A stretch of 64,000 bases of DNA from Deltaproteobacteria bacterium. GTDB lineage: Bacteria > Desulfobacterota > JAFDED01. Below, piece by piece: positions 26,488-36,698 of this stretch. The DNA lies in NCBI GenBank assembly GCA_019310535.1, contig JAFDED010000012.1, forward strand, positions 1 to 64,000. Direction: 5' to 3'. The position numbers and the translations under genes are program-made. The notes under the pieces are model-generated. The model ran no database searches. It saw only the letters and a program-made list of their open reading frames with translations, and was not told the DNA's origin. Positions within the stretch are counted from its first letter, which is position 1. The number at the start of each line of letters is the position of its first letter.

Positions 26488-27486
26488 ATGAACGGAAGCG
26501 ACTCCATTGATGCCGTAGTAATGGCCGGAGACAAAGGCCGGGCCAGCAGGATGGTGCTTGGAACCAACAAGGCTTTGTTGGAAGCTGAAGGAGTTCCCTT
26601 TATCAATTGGGTTCTATCGGCACTTGAAGATACTCACGGCATTCAACGGATCATAGTCTTGGGCCCTCGACGCCGGTTGGAGGAGGCCATTGCAAGAGCA
26701 AAAAACCCTTTTCGAGGGATCAAAGAGGTGGTGGTTCTGGAGCAGGAGGAGAATTTTTTGGCCAATGCATGGAAAGGGTTTATATATAGCGTGCCCTGTC
26801 CCGAATCAGAAATACAATTCCTTCCCCCCGACTCTCCCGTTCGAGAACATGGTGTTTTATATTGCTCTTGCGATATTCCTCTATTGATCGCCGCGGAATT
26901 GGAGGAATTTTTATCAAACCTGGATATTGTTCACTATGACTACTTTCTCGGTTTAACCGCCGAGGCCGATCTGGAACCCTTTTATCCCACCCCCGACCGT
27001 CCCGGCATTAAAATGGCTTGCTTTCATTTCCGGGATGGAAGCTTCCGACAAAACAACATCCACTTCGTAAAGCCCCTCAAAATTAAGCACCGCTCATACA
27101 TACAGGATATGTATAACTATCGCTATCAGCGTCAATGGGGAAAAATCATTGGGCTGGGATGGGAGGCTATAAAGCTGGGGGGCAGAAACACCCGCTTTTT
27201 ACGTCACTTCTTTTCACTGCACTTAGCCAGAGCAATGGTGAAGCTCGGCCTGAGAAATGTCCGCTTTTTACGGCATCTCTTCTTGAATCGCAGGGACGTT
27301 GAGAGCAGCATATCCCCAATCCTGGGCACCCGTTTTACATCAGTGCTGACAAGCTTTGGGGGCGCTGCGCTGGATGTGGACTCGGAGGAACATTACGCCG
27401 TCATGAAGTTTAATTTCTCGCGCTGGCGGGACTTCCTGGCCCAGAAAGCTCGCGCCCATCAACTTTCGCAGCAAAAGGCCGTATAG
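26488..27486 (+). CDS. MobA-like NTP transferase domain protein
   Basis: 332 aa. The N-terminus resembles nucleotidyltransferases: DAVVMAGDKGRASRM...GTNKALLEAEGVPFINWVLSAL is a variant of the AGGxGxRM...K binding motif, and a CDIPLL motif near residue 130 matches the metal-binding CD of this class. The C-terminal third carries an internal repeat: KLGGRNTRFLRHFF (near residue 229) and KLGLRNVRFLRHLF (near 252), 23 residues apart. Substrate unknown; it could make an NDP-sugar or a cofactor precursor. It stands alone between asd and convergent murA. Confidence 0.65.
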   Translation: MNGSDSIDAVVMAGDKGRASRMVLGTNKALLEAEGVPFINWVLSALEDTHGIQRIIVLGPRRRLEEAIARAKNPFRGIKEVVVLEQEENFLANAWKGFIYSVPCPESEIQFLPPDSPVREHGVLYCSCDIPLLIAAELEEFLSNLDIVHYDYFLGLTAEADLEPFYPTPDRPGIKMACFHFRDGSFRQNNIHFVKPLKIKHRSYIQDMYNYRYQRQWGKIIGLGWEAIKLGGRNTRFLRHFFSLHLARAMVKLGLRNVRFLRHLFLNRRDVESSISPILGTRFTSVLTSFGGAALDVDSEEHYAVMKFNFSRWRDFLAQKARAHQLSQQKAV

Positions 27487-27502
27487 AATAAGTGGGCAGA
27501 AT

Positions 27503-27543
27503 AACAGGATAAAAAGGATTAACACAAGCTCGTTCATCCTGTT
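27503..27543. repeat. Inverted repeat between convergent genes
   Basis: AACAGGAT (27503-27510) pairs with ATCCTGTT (27536-27543) around a 25-nt loop, between the ends of the NTP-transferase gene and murA. The AACAGGAT core recurs in the inverted repeat near 61612, suggesting a dispersed intergenic element; it may also act as a bidirectional terminator. Confidence 0.35.
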
Positions 27544-27607
27544 GTCCCATCAAAAACCCTTCCTCTTTTTATGTTTCGTTGTGACCGGAGGTCATGGTCG
27601 TGCAAAT

Positions 27608-28867
27608 TTAATCCTCCCATACCCGCTGAATATTCGCCCCCAGCCCGTTGAGTTTTTCTTCGATCCTCTCGTAACCGCGATCCAGGTGATACACACGGTC
27701 GATCACAGTAGTTCCACGTGCCACCAGTCCCGCCAGGACAAGAGAAGCGCTTGCACGCAAATCCGTGGCCATGACAGGTGCACCCTTCAAGTAGGGAACA
27801 CCGGTGACAATGGCCGTGTTGCCCCTGATCCGGATGTCGGCACCCATGCGCTGCAGTTCCAACACATGCATGAAACGGTTTTCGAATATCTTCTCCCGAA
27901 TGACGCTTGTCCCTTCAGCGACGCTGAGCAGCGCCATCATCTGAGCCTGCATGTCGGTAGGAAATCCGGGATACGGAAAAGTTTCGATATCCACAGGGCG
28001 AATAGGTCCTTCGCGCGTAACGCGCACCCCATCATCCGCGCGGATTATCCGGATCCCGCACGCCTCCATCTTGTCCGCAACCGCCTCCAGCATGTCCATA
28101 GGGCACTTTCGGATTTGCACGTCCCCGCCGGCAATGGCTGCAGCAGCCATAAAGGTGCCTGCCACGATTCGATCCGGGATGACCTCATGCCGGATGGGTT
28201 CCAGTCGCCTCACGCCATGGATGACCAGGGTTTCTGTCCCGATGCCCTCGATACGCGCACCCATTCGGTTGAGTACACGGGCCAGTTCGGCCACCTCGGG
28301 CTCGCAGGCCGCGTTCTGGAGCACGGTGGTGCCCTCAGCGCAGACGGCGGCCATCAACATGGTTTCTGTGCCGCCTACGGTTGACACATCGAAGCAGAAC
28401 CGGACTCCCCTCATCCTATCCACCCTGGCATCGATATATCCGCCGTCAAGCTCTATATGAACACCGAGGGCCCCAAGGCCCTTCAGGTGCTGATCCACCG
28501 GTCGGGCTCCGATGGCGCATCCACCGGGCAATGAGACTCTGGCCCTCCCCAGACGTGCCAGCAGGGGACCGAGCACCAGTACAGAGGCGCGCATGGTTCT
28601 TACCAGCTCGTAAGGCGCCTCGTGACCGGTTATGCGAGATGCATCGATACGAATTTCATCCTTTCCTACCCGCTCAACGGAGGCCCCCAGGTGTGTGAGC
28701 AGCTTGCACGCGGTGGCAACATCATTGACCCTGGGCACATTGGTGAATGTACTGCATCCACCGGCCATTAGAGAAGCGGCCATGAGGGGGAGAGTGGCGT
28801 TTTTGGCACCGCTGACCTCGATCTCGCCTTCCAGGCGCTGTCCACCCTGAATGATCATTTTGTACAT
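27608..28867 (-). CDS. murA: UDP-N-acetylglucosamine 1-carboxyvinyltransferase
   Basis: 419 aa. First committed step of peptidoglycan synthesis: transfers enolpyruvate from PEP to UDP-GlcNAc. The N-terminus [20 protein letters not shown] is typical, and the fosfomycin-target Cys is in [16 protein letters not shown]. Later motifs: [24 protein letters not shown] and a C-terminal [16 protein letters not shown]. The full length is normal. It lies 4 nt downstream of prmC as the last gene of the DUF1385-prfA-prmC-murA run. Confidence 0.97.
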   Translation of the reverse strand: MYKMIIQGGQRLEGEIEVSGAKNATLPLMAASLMAGGCSTFTNVPRVNDVATACKLLTHLGASVERVGKDEIRIDASRITGHEAPYELVRTMRASVLVLGPLLARLGRARVSLPGGCAIGARPVDQHLKGLGALGVHIELDGGYIDARVDRMRGVRFCFDVSTVGGTETMLMAAVCAEGTTVLQNAACEPEVAELARVLNRMGARIEGIGTETLVIHGVRRLEPIRHEVIPDRIVAGTFMAAAAIAGGDVQIRKCPMDMLEAVADKMEACGIRIIRADDGVRVTREGPIRPVDIETFPYPGFPTDMQAQMMALLSVAEGTSVIREKIFENRFMHVLELQRMGADIRIRGNTAIVTGVPYLKGAPVMATDLRASASLVLAGLVARGTTVIDRVYHLDRGYERIEEKLNGLGANIQRVWED

Positions 28868-28871
28868 CGCT

Positions 28872-29753
28872 TCAGCCCCCTTTCACTTCAGCGCTGACCA
28901 CGCGAGCACGACCCGAAAGGTCATGGAAAAAAACCGGGTCCTTAAAGGCCTGAGTTTCTTTGATTACGGTTCGGATCGGCTCTTGCTGTTCGTCGCCGAA
29001 TTCCAGAAAAAAACATCCACCGTCCATCAATCGATACGGAGCCTCCCGAATGATACTGCGGATGAAAGCTAATCCATTGACTCCGCCATCCAGGGCCTGG
29101 ACCGGTTCATACCGCTGCACCTCCGGCATCAAGTAGGGAATTGCGGCAGAGGGCACATAAGGCGGGTTGGAGATAATGAAATGAAAGCGAAGATCGGGAT
29201 TGATCGGATCAAATAAATTTCCGCAAATGAACCTTACATGCTCACTCACACAGTGCCGAATGGCATTGCTCCGGGCGACGGCCAGAGCCATGGGAGAGAT
29301 ATCCGTTGCGGCGATGCTCGCCCTGTGGGCCAGCGACCGCGCCAGAGCGACCGCCACGGCGCCGCACCCAGTCCCCAACTCCAGAATGCTGATTATACAG
29401 CCCGGTTCCCGACATTTTGATTCCGATGCTCTCAGCGTCTGCTCGACCAACAGCTCGGTTTCGGGCCTTGGTATGAGTACGCTTGGATTGACGGCGAAAT
29501 CCAGCGACCAGAATTCTTTGACACCGGTGATATATGCCACAGGCTCTCGCTCGGCGCGCCGTCGAACTAGATGTCGGAAGCTGCGCAGCTCATCATCATG
29601 AACGGGACGGTCGTAGTTCAAGTAGAGATCGATGCGACGGACCCCCAGTGCATGGGCCAGAAGCAACTCGGCATCCAGCCGCGGACTCCCGATTTCTTTT
29701 TCCCGAAAGAATGAGGTGGTGAGGCGGATCAGCTCTATTGTATTTCTCATCAC
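28872..29753 (-). CDS. prmC: Peptide chain release factor N5-glutamine methyltransferase
   Basis: 293 aa. Methylates the Gln of the GGQ motif in release factors, here RF1, encoded immediately upstream. SAM-binding region [16 protein letters not shown] (about residues 120-135) and the Gln-binding NPPYVPS (about 190). The start overlaps the prfA stop by 4 nt (ATGA type), so enzyme and substrate are translationally coupled, the usual prfA-prmC arrangement. Confidence 0.96.
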   Translation of the reverse strand: MMRNTIELIRLTTSFFREKEIGSPRLDAELLLAHALGVRRIDLYLNYDRPVHDDELRSFRHLVRRRAEREPVAYITGVKEFWSLDFAVNPSVLIPRPETELLVEQTLRASESKCREPGCIISILELGTGCGAVAVALARSLAHRASIAATDISPMALAVARSNAIRHCVSEHVRFICGNLFDPINPDLRFHFIISNPPYVPSAAIPYLMPEVQRYEPVQALDGGVNGLAFIRSIIREAPYRLMDGGCFFLEFGDEQQEPIRTVIKETQAFKDPVFFHDLSGRARVVSAEVKGG

Positions 29754-30847
29754 CTTTCGCGCTCAGTGGGAGACCCCTCATGAGTTGCATCGGCCAGCAA
29801 GGACTCGGACTCGAAATGCGAGGCCAGTGCATCGATGATCTCGTCCATGTCCCCCTCAAGCACCTGTTCCAGGCGGTAAAGGGTCAGGCCGATGCGATGG
29901 TCTGTAATGCGCCCCTGAGGAAAGTTATAGGTCCGTATACGCTCGCTTCGATCCCCGGAACCTACCTGATATTTGCGGGTTTTGGATATCCGCTCGGTTT
30001 GATCTTCCTGGAGCCTGTCCAAAAGCCTTGCGCGAAGGACACGCATGGCCTTGTTCTTGTTCTTGTGCTGGGATTTTTCGTCCTGACACGTCACAACAAT
30101 GCCTGAGGGGACATGGGTAATTCGAACGGCAGAATCTGTGGTGTTCACGCTTTGCCCTCCAGGGCCCGATGAGCGGTAGACATCGATTTTTAAATCTTTA
30201 GGATCGGTGTTTACCTCGATCTCCTCCGCCTCGGGCAGTATGGCCACGGTAACGGCAGAAGTGTGGATACGGCCCTGGGATTCGGTAAGGGGTACCCGCT
30301 GCACCCGGTGAACTCCGCTTTCGTATTTCAACCTGCTGAAGGCTCCTTCACCCTCAATCAGGGCGATGATCTCCTTATACCCGCCCACCGGGCTTGCGTG
30401 CTCGCTCATTACCTCAACGCGCCATTTATTGCGCTCAGCGTATCGGGTATACATCCGGAAAATGTCCATGGCGAAAAGCGCTGCCTCCTCGCCCCCCGTA
30501 CCCGCCCGGACCTCAAGAAAGATGTTTCTGCGATCATTGGGGTCACTGTGGAGCAAAAGACGCTTGAGCTGATCCTCAATGGCGGCAATGTGCTTTTTTA
30601 ATGCGCGGACTTCTTCCAGGGCCAATTCCCTTAGTTCCTCATCCCCCTCAAGGGTGATCTGATGGGCCTCTTCCAGTTGCCGGGATAGCTTTTTATACTG
30701 CTGGTAAGTTTTTACCAAATCATCCAACTCGGCATGCTCCCGGGCGAGGAGCAGAAACTCATTGCGATTCCGGATAATCTCCGGCTTGCTCAGTAGCCCA
30801 TTTATCTCCTCATGGCGCGCTTCGATCTCTTGCAGTTTATCTAACAT
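29750..30847 (-). CDS. prfA: Peptide chain release factor 1
   Basis: 365 aa from ATG 30847, chosen because GGGAGGG sits just upstream; a longer frame starting at 30874 would overlap the upstream gene more and lacks an SD. RF1 recognises UAA and UAG. The GGQ loop is in SSGPGGQSVNTTDSAVRITH, followed by DEKSQHKNKNKA. The coding start overlaps the end of the DUF1385 gene by about 11 nt. Confidence 0.97.
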   Translation of the reverse strand: MLDKLQEIEARHEEINGLLSKPEIIRNRNEFLLLAREHAELDDLVKTYQQYKKLSRQLEEAHQITLEGDEELRELALEEVRALKKHIAAIEDQLKRLLLHSDPNDRRNIFLEVRAGTGGEEAALFAMDIFRMYTRYAERNKWRVEVMSEHASPVGGYKEIIALIEGEGAFSRLKYESGVHRVQRVPLTESQGRIHTSAVTVAILPEAEEIEVNTDPKDLKIDVYRSSGPGGQSVNTTDSAVRITHVPSGIVVTCQDEKSQHKNKNKAMRVLRARLLDRLQEDQTERISKTRKYQVGSGDRSERIRTYNFPQGRITDHRIGLTLYRLEQVLEGDMDEIIDALASHFESESLLADATHEGSPTERER

Positions 30848-31820
30848 CTTTTCCCTCCCTGAATGGGAGATCACACCTGTTTTGCTCCATTTCCAGGGTG
30901 CTCTTCAAGGCTGTCAGGGCGACCTCAAGTTGCTCAGCCGTGGGCTCGCGTGTGGTCATACTCTGCAGCCATAGACCAGGCCTGGTGAGAGCCTGAAGAA
31001 TGAGGTTCCGAGGACGGCGATCAGCCAGTTTGATGATTTCATACGATATCCCTGCAATGGGGACAAAAAGCAAGATTTTGATCACCATGATTGCCAGATG
31101 GATTTCGTATCTTCCCAGAGTTCGAAACAACGGTACCATGGGGAAGAGAGCGGAAAAGACTATAATGCTGAGAGTCAGCACCAGCAGGATAAAAGCGGTC
31201 CCGCAATGCGGGTGAATTGTGGGAAAGGGCATGGCTCCCTCCAGGGTAAGCGGTTGGCCGGCTTCGTATGCATGAATCGACTTGTGCTCTGCGCCGTGAT
31301 ATTGAAATACCCGCCGTATGTCCTTCATCAGGGATATGGTCCGAATATAAAGGATGAAAAATGCGAGTTTCAATACTCCATCCACAACATGGAATCGGAC
31401 GGTCTCCACCCCCATGTCCGTGTTTCCAACCCTTCCCATTATCAAGGTGAGCACATGGGGAATGACTACAAAAAACAGAATCCCCACGCCTGCCCCAATG
31501 GCTACGAAAATACCCATTGCCCATCGGTCTTTTGCTTTATCCGGGCTGTTTGCCGCCTCACCGGCCTCATCCTCCATATTCTGTTGCGCGGAGTACATAA
31601 GAGCCTGGATCCCTTTAATCAGTGCTTCCACCAGGACGACCACGCCTCTAAAGAAGGGCTTACCCAAGAATGGCATCCGTTCAACCACAGATACCAATCG
31701 CTCCCGCTTGATCTTCATTTCGCCGTTGCGTTTCCGGATCACGACGCTCAGCGACCCCTGGGTGCGCATCATGACGCCTTCAATAACCGCCTGGCCTCCA
31801 ACCTGGATTTTCTCGCTCAT
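30837..31820 (-). CDS. DUF1385 (YqhQ-like) integral membrane protein
   Basis: 327 aa. N-terminus GGQAVIEGVMMRTQGSLSVV is the DUF1385 hallmark, followed by several membrane segments (about residues 105-130, 150-170, 210-240, 245-270) and the conserved YHGAEHKSIHAYEAGQPLT and HPHCGTAFILLVL with several His. Function unknown, but members are widely found next to rpmE and prfA, as here (rpmE 317 bp upstream, prfA overlapping). Confidence 0.9.
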   Translation of the reverse strand: MSEKIQVGGQAVIEGVMMRTQGSLSVVIRKRNGEMKIKRERLVSVVERMPFLGKPFFRGVVVLVEALIKGIQALMYSAQQNMEDEAGEAANSPDKAKDRWAMGIFVAIGAGVGILFFVVIPHVLTLIMGRVGNTDMGVETVRFHVVDGVLKLAFFILYIRTISLMKDIRRVFQYHGAEHKSIHAYEAGQPLTLEGAMPFPTIHPHCGTAFILLVLTLSIIVFSALFPMVPLFRTLGRYEIHLAIMVIKILLFVPIAGISYEIIKLADRRPRNLILQALTRPGLWLQSMTTREPTAEQLEVALTALKSTLEMEQNRCDLPFREGKDVR

Positions 31821-32136
31821 TACACGAACTCCGGAATGTTAGCATCGCTCCAATCCTCATGAACGGTACCCCGCTGTTTGGAGCAGTATTTCAGCCAATT
31901 CGGATCGCGCGGAAAGGATCAAAATATTCCCCGCAGCATGGCCTATCTTAACGATCTCTAAGAGAAAGAGTCCAAAGGAAAACAAGACGGAAAAAATTGG
32001 AGGGATGGGATCGGGCGCAAAAGGAGACTTCGGGAACTTTTTCGCTTAAGCTCTCTGAGCGCCATCCGTCGCAAAAGAATCATCGTGTTGAAACCGCAAC
32101 CACACACTTTTTAAAATCCATCGGGTACGAATCGTT

Positions 32137-32349
32137 TCATGCTTGGGAATCTTTAATATTGTACTTCTTCAGGAAACGTTCAATGCGCCCGGCTGAGTCT
32201 ACAAGCTTCTGCTTGCCAGTGAAAAACGGATGACACTGGGAGCAGATTTCCACCCGGATGTCCTTTTGCGTGGAGCGTGTGTGGATGACATTTCCGCATG
32301 CGCAGGTAATGGTTGTCTCCATGTATTTTGGATGAATATCCTTTTTCAT
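32137..32349 (-). CDS. rpmE: 50S ribosomal protein L31 (zinc form)
   Basis: 70 aa. MKKDIHPKY start, CACGN and [12 protein letters not shown] provide the four Cys that bind zinc, and [14 protein letters not shown] closes the protein. SD GAGGAG precedes ATG 32349. It sits 100 nt downstream of rho on the same strand, a common rho-rpmE pairing. The 317 bp between it and DUF1385 show no gene. Confidence 0.97.
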   Translation of the reverse strand: MKKDIHPKYMETTITCACGNVIHTRSTQKDIRVEICSQCHPFFTGKQKLVDSAGRIERFLKKYNIKDSQA

Positions 32350-32450
32350 GGCATACTCCTCGATGTTCAGGGGCGACGTTTATTCAACTTACTGCCATTA
32401 GCTCGTTCTTGCAAGGGAAAAATAAATGCCGTCAGTATAAAATGTGTGTA

Positions 32451-33698
32451 TCACTGATTCATGGAGCTAAGAAACTCTGCATTAGTGTCGGTTTTGGTCA
32501 GTTTGTCCAGGAGGAACTCCATACTTTCCACAGTGCCCATAGGCGCCAACAGCTTTCGCAGCAGCCAGATGCGGTTAAGATCCCGTTCGGGGAGGAGGAG
32601 CTCGTCCTTACGCGTTCCTGAGCGGTTTATGTCCAATGCAGGGAACGTCCTTCGGTCCACCAGCTTGCGGTCAAGCAAGAGCTCCATGTTTCCAGTGCCC
32701 TTGAATTCTTCGAAAATGACCTCGTCCATGCGGCTCCCGGTGTCGATCAATGCGGTGGCGATAATGGTGAGCGATCCGCCTTCCTCGATGTTTCGTGCAG
32801 CGCCAAAGAACCGTTTGGGGCGATGGAGGGCATTGGAGTCCACACCGCCGGAGAGGATTTTCCCGCTGGGCGGAACCACAGTATTGTGGGCTCTGGCGAG
32901 CCGCGTGATGCTGTCCAGCAGAATTACGACGTCGCGTTGATGCTCCACCAGGCGTTTGGCTTTTTCGATAACCATGTCCGCCACCTGGACATGGCGTTGG
33001 GCCGGCTCGTCAAACGTGGAGGAGATGACCTCGCCATTTACGTTGCGTATCATATCGGTGACCTCTTCGGGCCGCTCGTCGATGAGCAGGACGATCAGGA
33101 TCACCTCCTCTTGGTTCGATGTGATACTGTTGGCGATGCTCTGCAAAAGCATAGTTTTACCGGTTCGGGGCGGCGCAACGATTAGGCCGCGCTGGCCTTT
33201 GCCAATGGGGGTCAGAAGGTCCATAACACGGCCACTGATATTATCGGGAACCGTCTCCAGTTTGAGCCGTTCATTGGGATAAATCGGGGTCAGGTTATCG
33301 AAGAGAATCTTGTCTCGCGCGGCTTCAGGGTCGCTGAAGTTAACATTCTCTACCTTGAGCAAGGCGAAGTATCGTTCAGAGTCCTTTGGAGGGCGTATCT
33401 GGCCCGATACCGTATCGCCCGTGCGCAGATTAAATCGCCGTATTTGGGATGGTGATACATAGATGTCATCCGGTCCGGGCAGATAGTTGTAATCCGGTGC
33501 CCTGAGGAATCCAAACCCATCGGGCAGGATCTCCAGCACGCCCTCGCCGTAAATTTGTCCGTTTTTCTCGCTTGCAGCCTGAAGGATGGCAAAGATCAAC
33601 TCCTGCTTGCGCAACATGCCGGCATCTTCCACATTGAGTTCTTTAGCGATACCGAGCAGATCACCAATCTTTCTATCCTTGAGTTCCGCCAGATTCAT
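32451..33698 (-). CDS. rho: Transcription termination factor Rho
   Basis: 415 aa from ATG 33698, which has AAGGAG at the right distance. Domains in order: N-terminal helical domain ([21 protein letters not shown]), the cold-shock RNA-binding domain ([21 protein letters not shown]), Walker [18 protein letters not shown], Walker [18 protein letters not shown]-loop/R-loop region [21 protein letters not shown] hexameric RNA helicase that ends unprotected transcripts. Complete. Confidence 0.98.
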   Translation of the reverse strand: MNLAELKDRKIGDLLGIAKELNVEDAGMLRKQELIFAILQAASEKNGQIYGEGVLEILPDGFGFLRAPDYNYLPGPDDIYVSPSQIRRFNLRTGDTVSGQIRPPKDSERYFALLKVENVNFSDPEAARDKILFDNLTPIYPNERLKLETVPDNISGRVMDLLTPIGKGQRGLIVAPPRTGKTMLLQSIANSITSNQEEVILIVLLIDERPEEVTDMIRNVNGEVISSTFDEPAQRHVQVADMVIEKAKRLVEHQRDVVILLDSITRLARAHNTVVPPSGKILSGGVDSNALHRPKRFFGAARNIEEGGSLTIIATALIDTGSRMDEVIFEEFKGTGNMELLLDRKLVDRRTFPALDINRSGTRKDELLLPERDLNRIWLLRKLLAPMGTVESMEFLLDKLTKTDTNAEFLSSMNQ

Positions 33699-34350
33699 CT
33701 CTTCTCCTTGTAACGGTTTCGTGAAAATGATAAGCAAAATAGCCTGTCAATAAAGGCCATAAATGAATGTCTGCCCGCCGTTTCCATTATTCTCTTCTTT
33801 CTGCAGGCCCCGGGGTATTCTGGTCTATTAAGGATGCAGTTACACAATGGATCACCAACACTAGGGTGTCCATAATGTCCTTGCCAATAAAACAGAAGTT
33901 AAATTGCATAGAAATGTTGTGTCCAGATACCTCTACTCGTTATCGGCGGATATCGGCATGATCATGGGCTACCATGGATATTTGAAGTGTTGCCCAGGCA
34001 GGACATTCTCGATAATTATTAATAATAATACCAGCAGAAGCAAAAGTCAATACTTTTTGGCAGCTTATTACAATTTATGAAAACAACAATTATGAAACCT
34101 GTTTTGAGATGACCCGCAATAATCGTCCCGGGAACGGTTTCTGAGTAATGAATAGCAATGTTTATTTACTGGTATTTGGAAGATCCATCAAAGGCTGGGT
34201 CATTGTCAAGGTCAAGGTGTGTCTTGAACCGCTCGGCCTTATAAGGAACAATCCTATGACTCGCTTGTTGCTCTATTCAACAAGGATGGCCTGTCGCTAA
34301 CCGTGATCCGAACGCTCTTTGATGGCAGGAAAATCCCTTGTGTCGATACT

Positions 34351-34384
34351 AAAAAATGGGGCGCGTCTTTTGATGCGCGCCCCA
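34351..34384 (-). terminator. Strong Rho-independent terminator of the porin gene
   Basis: Read on the minus strand: 9-bp GC-rich stem (34376-34384 with 34357-34365), loop of about 10 nt, then a run of six T (34351-34356). It ends about 25 nt after the porin stop. Confidence 0.85.
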
Positions 34385-34407
34385 CGTACATTTACGCCAC
34401 AATGGCA

Positions 34408-35751
34408 TTAGAAGAATACACGGAACTCGGCCTTGAGCAGGTAGGAATCGTCGTCTCCTGTAACTCCTCCTCTGGGAGCCGAGAAGACCGCGCTCTCAGC
34501 CAGGTCGTCGAAATAGTCGCCCGAGAAGAAGTAGCCGCCCGTAAGGTTGATCTGGAAGTTATCCACTAGCGAATAGCTCACCCATCCGTCTATCTCAAAC
34601 CCCATTGCGTGGTCGACGTCTCTTGGGGCCTGATCCCTGAACGAGTAGATACCCTGAGCCACGAGTTTCAGCTTCTTGGTGGCCTGCCACGTACCTTCCA
34701 CCCTGACAAAGCCGCCGTTGTTGACCTGACCCTCTATCTTTTCCCAGAGAATCACGTCCACGTCGCGGTCGGAGTGCCAGTCGTTCCTGTAAGCTTCATC
34801 CGGGTCAAGAATGAAGGGTTCGCCGGTGTCCATGTCGATCCGCTCGCCCTTGGACCAGCCACCCTCGGCGATGATGATGAAGGGCTTTGCGTTGTACTGC
34901 AGCTTCAAGATGCCGGCAGCGTTACTGAATGCCTCGTTGTCCCGATCCTCCCCGTTCGGGTTCTCGCTGGAGGTTCCGAAGCGGAACATCCACTCCGTGC
35001 TGGCGATAAAGGGCCCGAAAGCGAGCTTCACGTATGGTCCCACGTTGAACTCCTGGGCACTGCTGCGTTGAATACCGGAAGCCGGCCAACCGGGACCCTG
35101 TGGTCTTCTATCCCTGCTTCCGTGAAAGTACGCGGGTGCAGTGGAGGTGTAACCCTGGATGTACTTGGTCAAAATGCCGGCCTGGAGCCATTCCATTTTG
35201 TACAGCAAGCCCACACCGAATTCATCCATGTCATCAAGTATATCCCTGCTATCCTCTAACGCCTTGAAATAGAATGGGAAGACGGTCAGGGGACCGAACT
35301 TCATATCAAGTCGAAATCCATCGTTTTCCGACCCGTTATCAATGATTTTCTCTCCCCAGCTAAAGGGCATACGGCCGAAGGAGAACTTCCCGAAGGGGAG
35401 CTTGATCTCCGCCCAGGCCCGGTTGATATCCAGCTCCTGGCGGTCAAAGTCGCCGCTGCCGGTGCCGCGGTCAACAATAGGTCCCTCGAAGTTCCCCAGG
35501 TCCAACTCCCACCGCTGTTTCAGAGTGACATTGTCGTTGATCTTCCATGTAGGCTCAATACGCAGACGCCCATCAATGTGGGTGGTGTTGTTGGGGTCCG
35601 CGTCATCGTTGAGGTCTCGTTCCGCCCACCACCAGGCTCTCGTTCGGAAGTATCCTTTGAGTGTTGCGGCTCCGAAATCCAGTGCAAGAGCAGGGGCAGT
35701 CATTGCGAGAACGACCACCACAGCACACGCTAAAATCAATAATCTTTTCAT
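34408..35751 (-). CDS. Outer-membrane beta-barrel porin
   Basis: 447 aa from ATG 35751 with a strong AGGAGGAG SD; the longer in-frame ATG at 35793 lacks one. Sec signal peptide at residues 1-22 (KRLLILACAVVVVLAMTAPALA). The mature protein is rich in alternating aromatic/polar strands and short Asp/Asn-rich turns (DDADPNNTTHIDG, DRDNEAFSN), with a final AEFRVFF: a C-terminal Phe is the BAM-recognition signal. Similar deltaproteobacterial proteins are major porins. Monocistronic, with its own terminator. Confidence 0.88.
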   Translation of the reverse strand: MKRLLILACAVVVVLAMTAPALALDFGAATLKGYFRTRAWWWAERDLNDDADPNNTTHIDGRLRIEPTWKINDNVTLKQRWELDLGNFEGPIVDRGTGSGDFDRQELDINRAWAEIKLPFGKFSFGRMPFSWGEKIIDNGSENDGFRLDMKFGPLTVFPFYFKALEDSRDILDDMDEFGVGLLYKMEWLQAGILTKYIQGYTSTAPAYFHGSRDRRPQGPGWPASGIQRSSAQEFNVGPYVKLAFGPFIASTEWMFRFGTSSENPNGEDRDNEAFSNAAGILKLQYNAKPFIIIAEGGWSKGERIDMDTGEPFILDPDEAYRNDWHSDRDVDVILWEKIEGQVNNGGFVRVEGTWQATKKLKLVAQGIYSFRDQAPRDVDHAMGFEIDGWVSYSLVDNFQINLTGGYFFSGDYFDDLAESAVFSAPRGGVTGDDDSYLLKAEFRVFF

Positions 35752-36698
35752 TCTTCTCCTCCTGATTATCCAGATTGAATCCCTATTCGGCAATCCATTG
35801 CCACTTTTTTATCTTTATCTATTGACAGACATCACCTCCCTTGAAAAAAATTCCTTTCCGCATCAATGATAATGATATAATTGCCATTTCAACGGTACTT
35901 GCTGCGAATAGAGTCGGTAAGACTGACGTACCACCTCCTTTCTGTTCTCGCAGTCAATTTCAAATGCTATGGCATGGTAGGCATGGTAAACGCTGAAAAT
36001 TATAACAATATTGGTTTGACCTCAAATTATAAATCTTTAAATACGTCTAATTCTAAACCAAACTCTTCTTTGGAGGTACGAGATATACTTTGTTACGGAT
36101 ACTTCTACCCCTTGGTTTGTAGGAACTTAGCACTTTAATTTGACCTTGTCAAGTATTTTTTTTGATATTGTGGACGGCAATATAAAAATATCAGGGCATG
36201 ATGGCAATGGCATGCTATGACACGGAAAAAGCAGCAAGGAAGAAAAAACAAATCAAGATATAAAACGTCTAATAGAGGCCTTCTGGTGGTTTGTTTGATT
36301 TTTACGCCCATCATATGGTAAATAATTAAAAAAAGCTGAATCCTATGGAAGGGGCGGCACGTGGTGAAAATTCAAAATTCATCCGAGAAAAATTACCAGA
36401 GATGAAGTCCCTCTGGACGGCGAAAGGTGCGGGGCATTTCGCTTGGCGATTTTTCATGTGCGCTGGGTTACAGTACTGCCCGGTCAATATTATTCAAGCG
36501 CGGGACAGCCGTGCCGCCTCCTTTCTGCCAACATTGCCTGCTTATTTATTGCTTATTTATTTACAGGGGAGGCCGGTCACCTTTTCTTTTACACGCGACG
36601 GCGACATCCCGGCAAAGAGCGGATCAGCTGTTTGATGCTGTTAGCGGTAATCAACAACATTTCTTCAGTATAAGGTCAACCCAGGCGGGAGGGAATAC

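Noticed and set aside
27542-28384. 280-codon plus ORF opposite murA
   Set aside because: Antisense shadow of murA with His/Arg-rich low-information composition.
36345-36635. Three overlapping ORFs upstream of the CoA-transferase genes
   Set aside because: No SD, no recognisable family, and the frames compete with each other; could be an old relic but nothing supports one.
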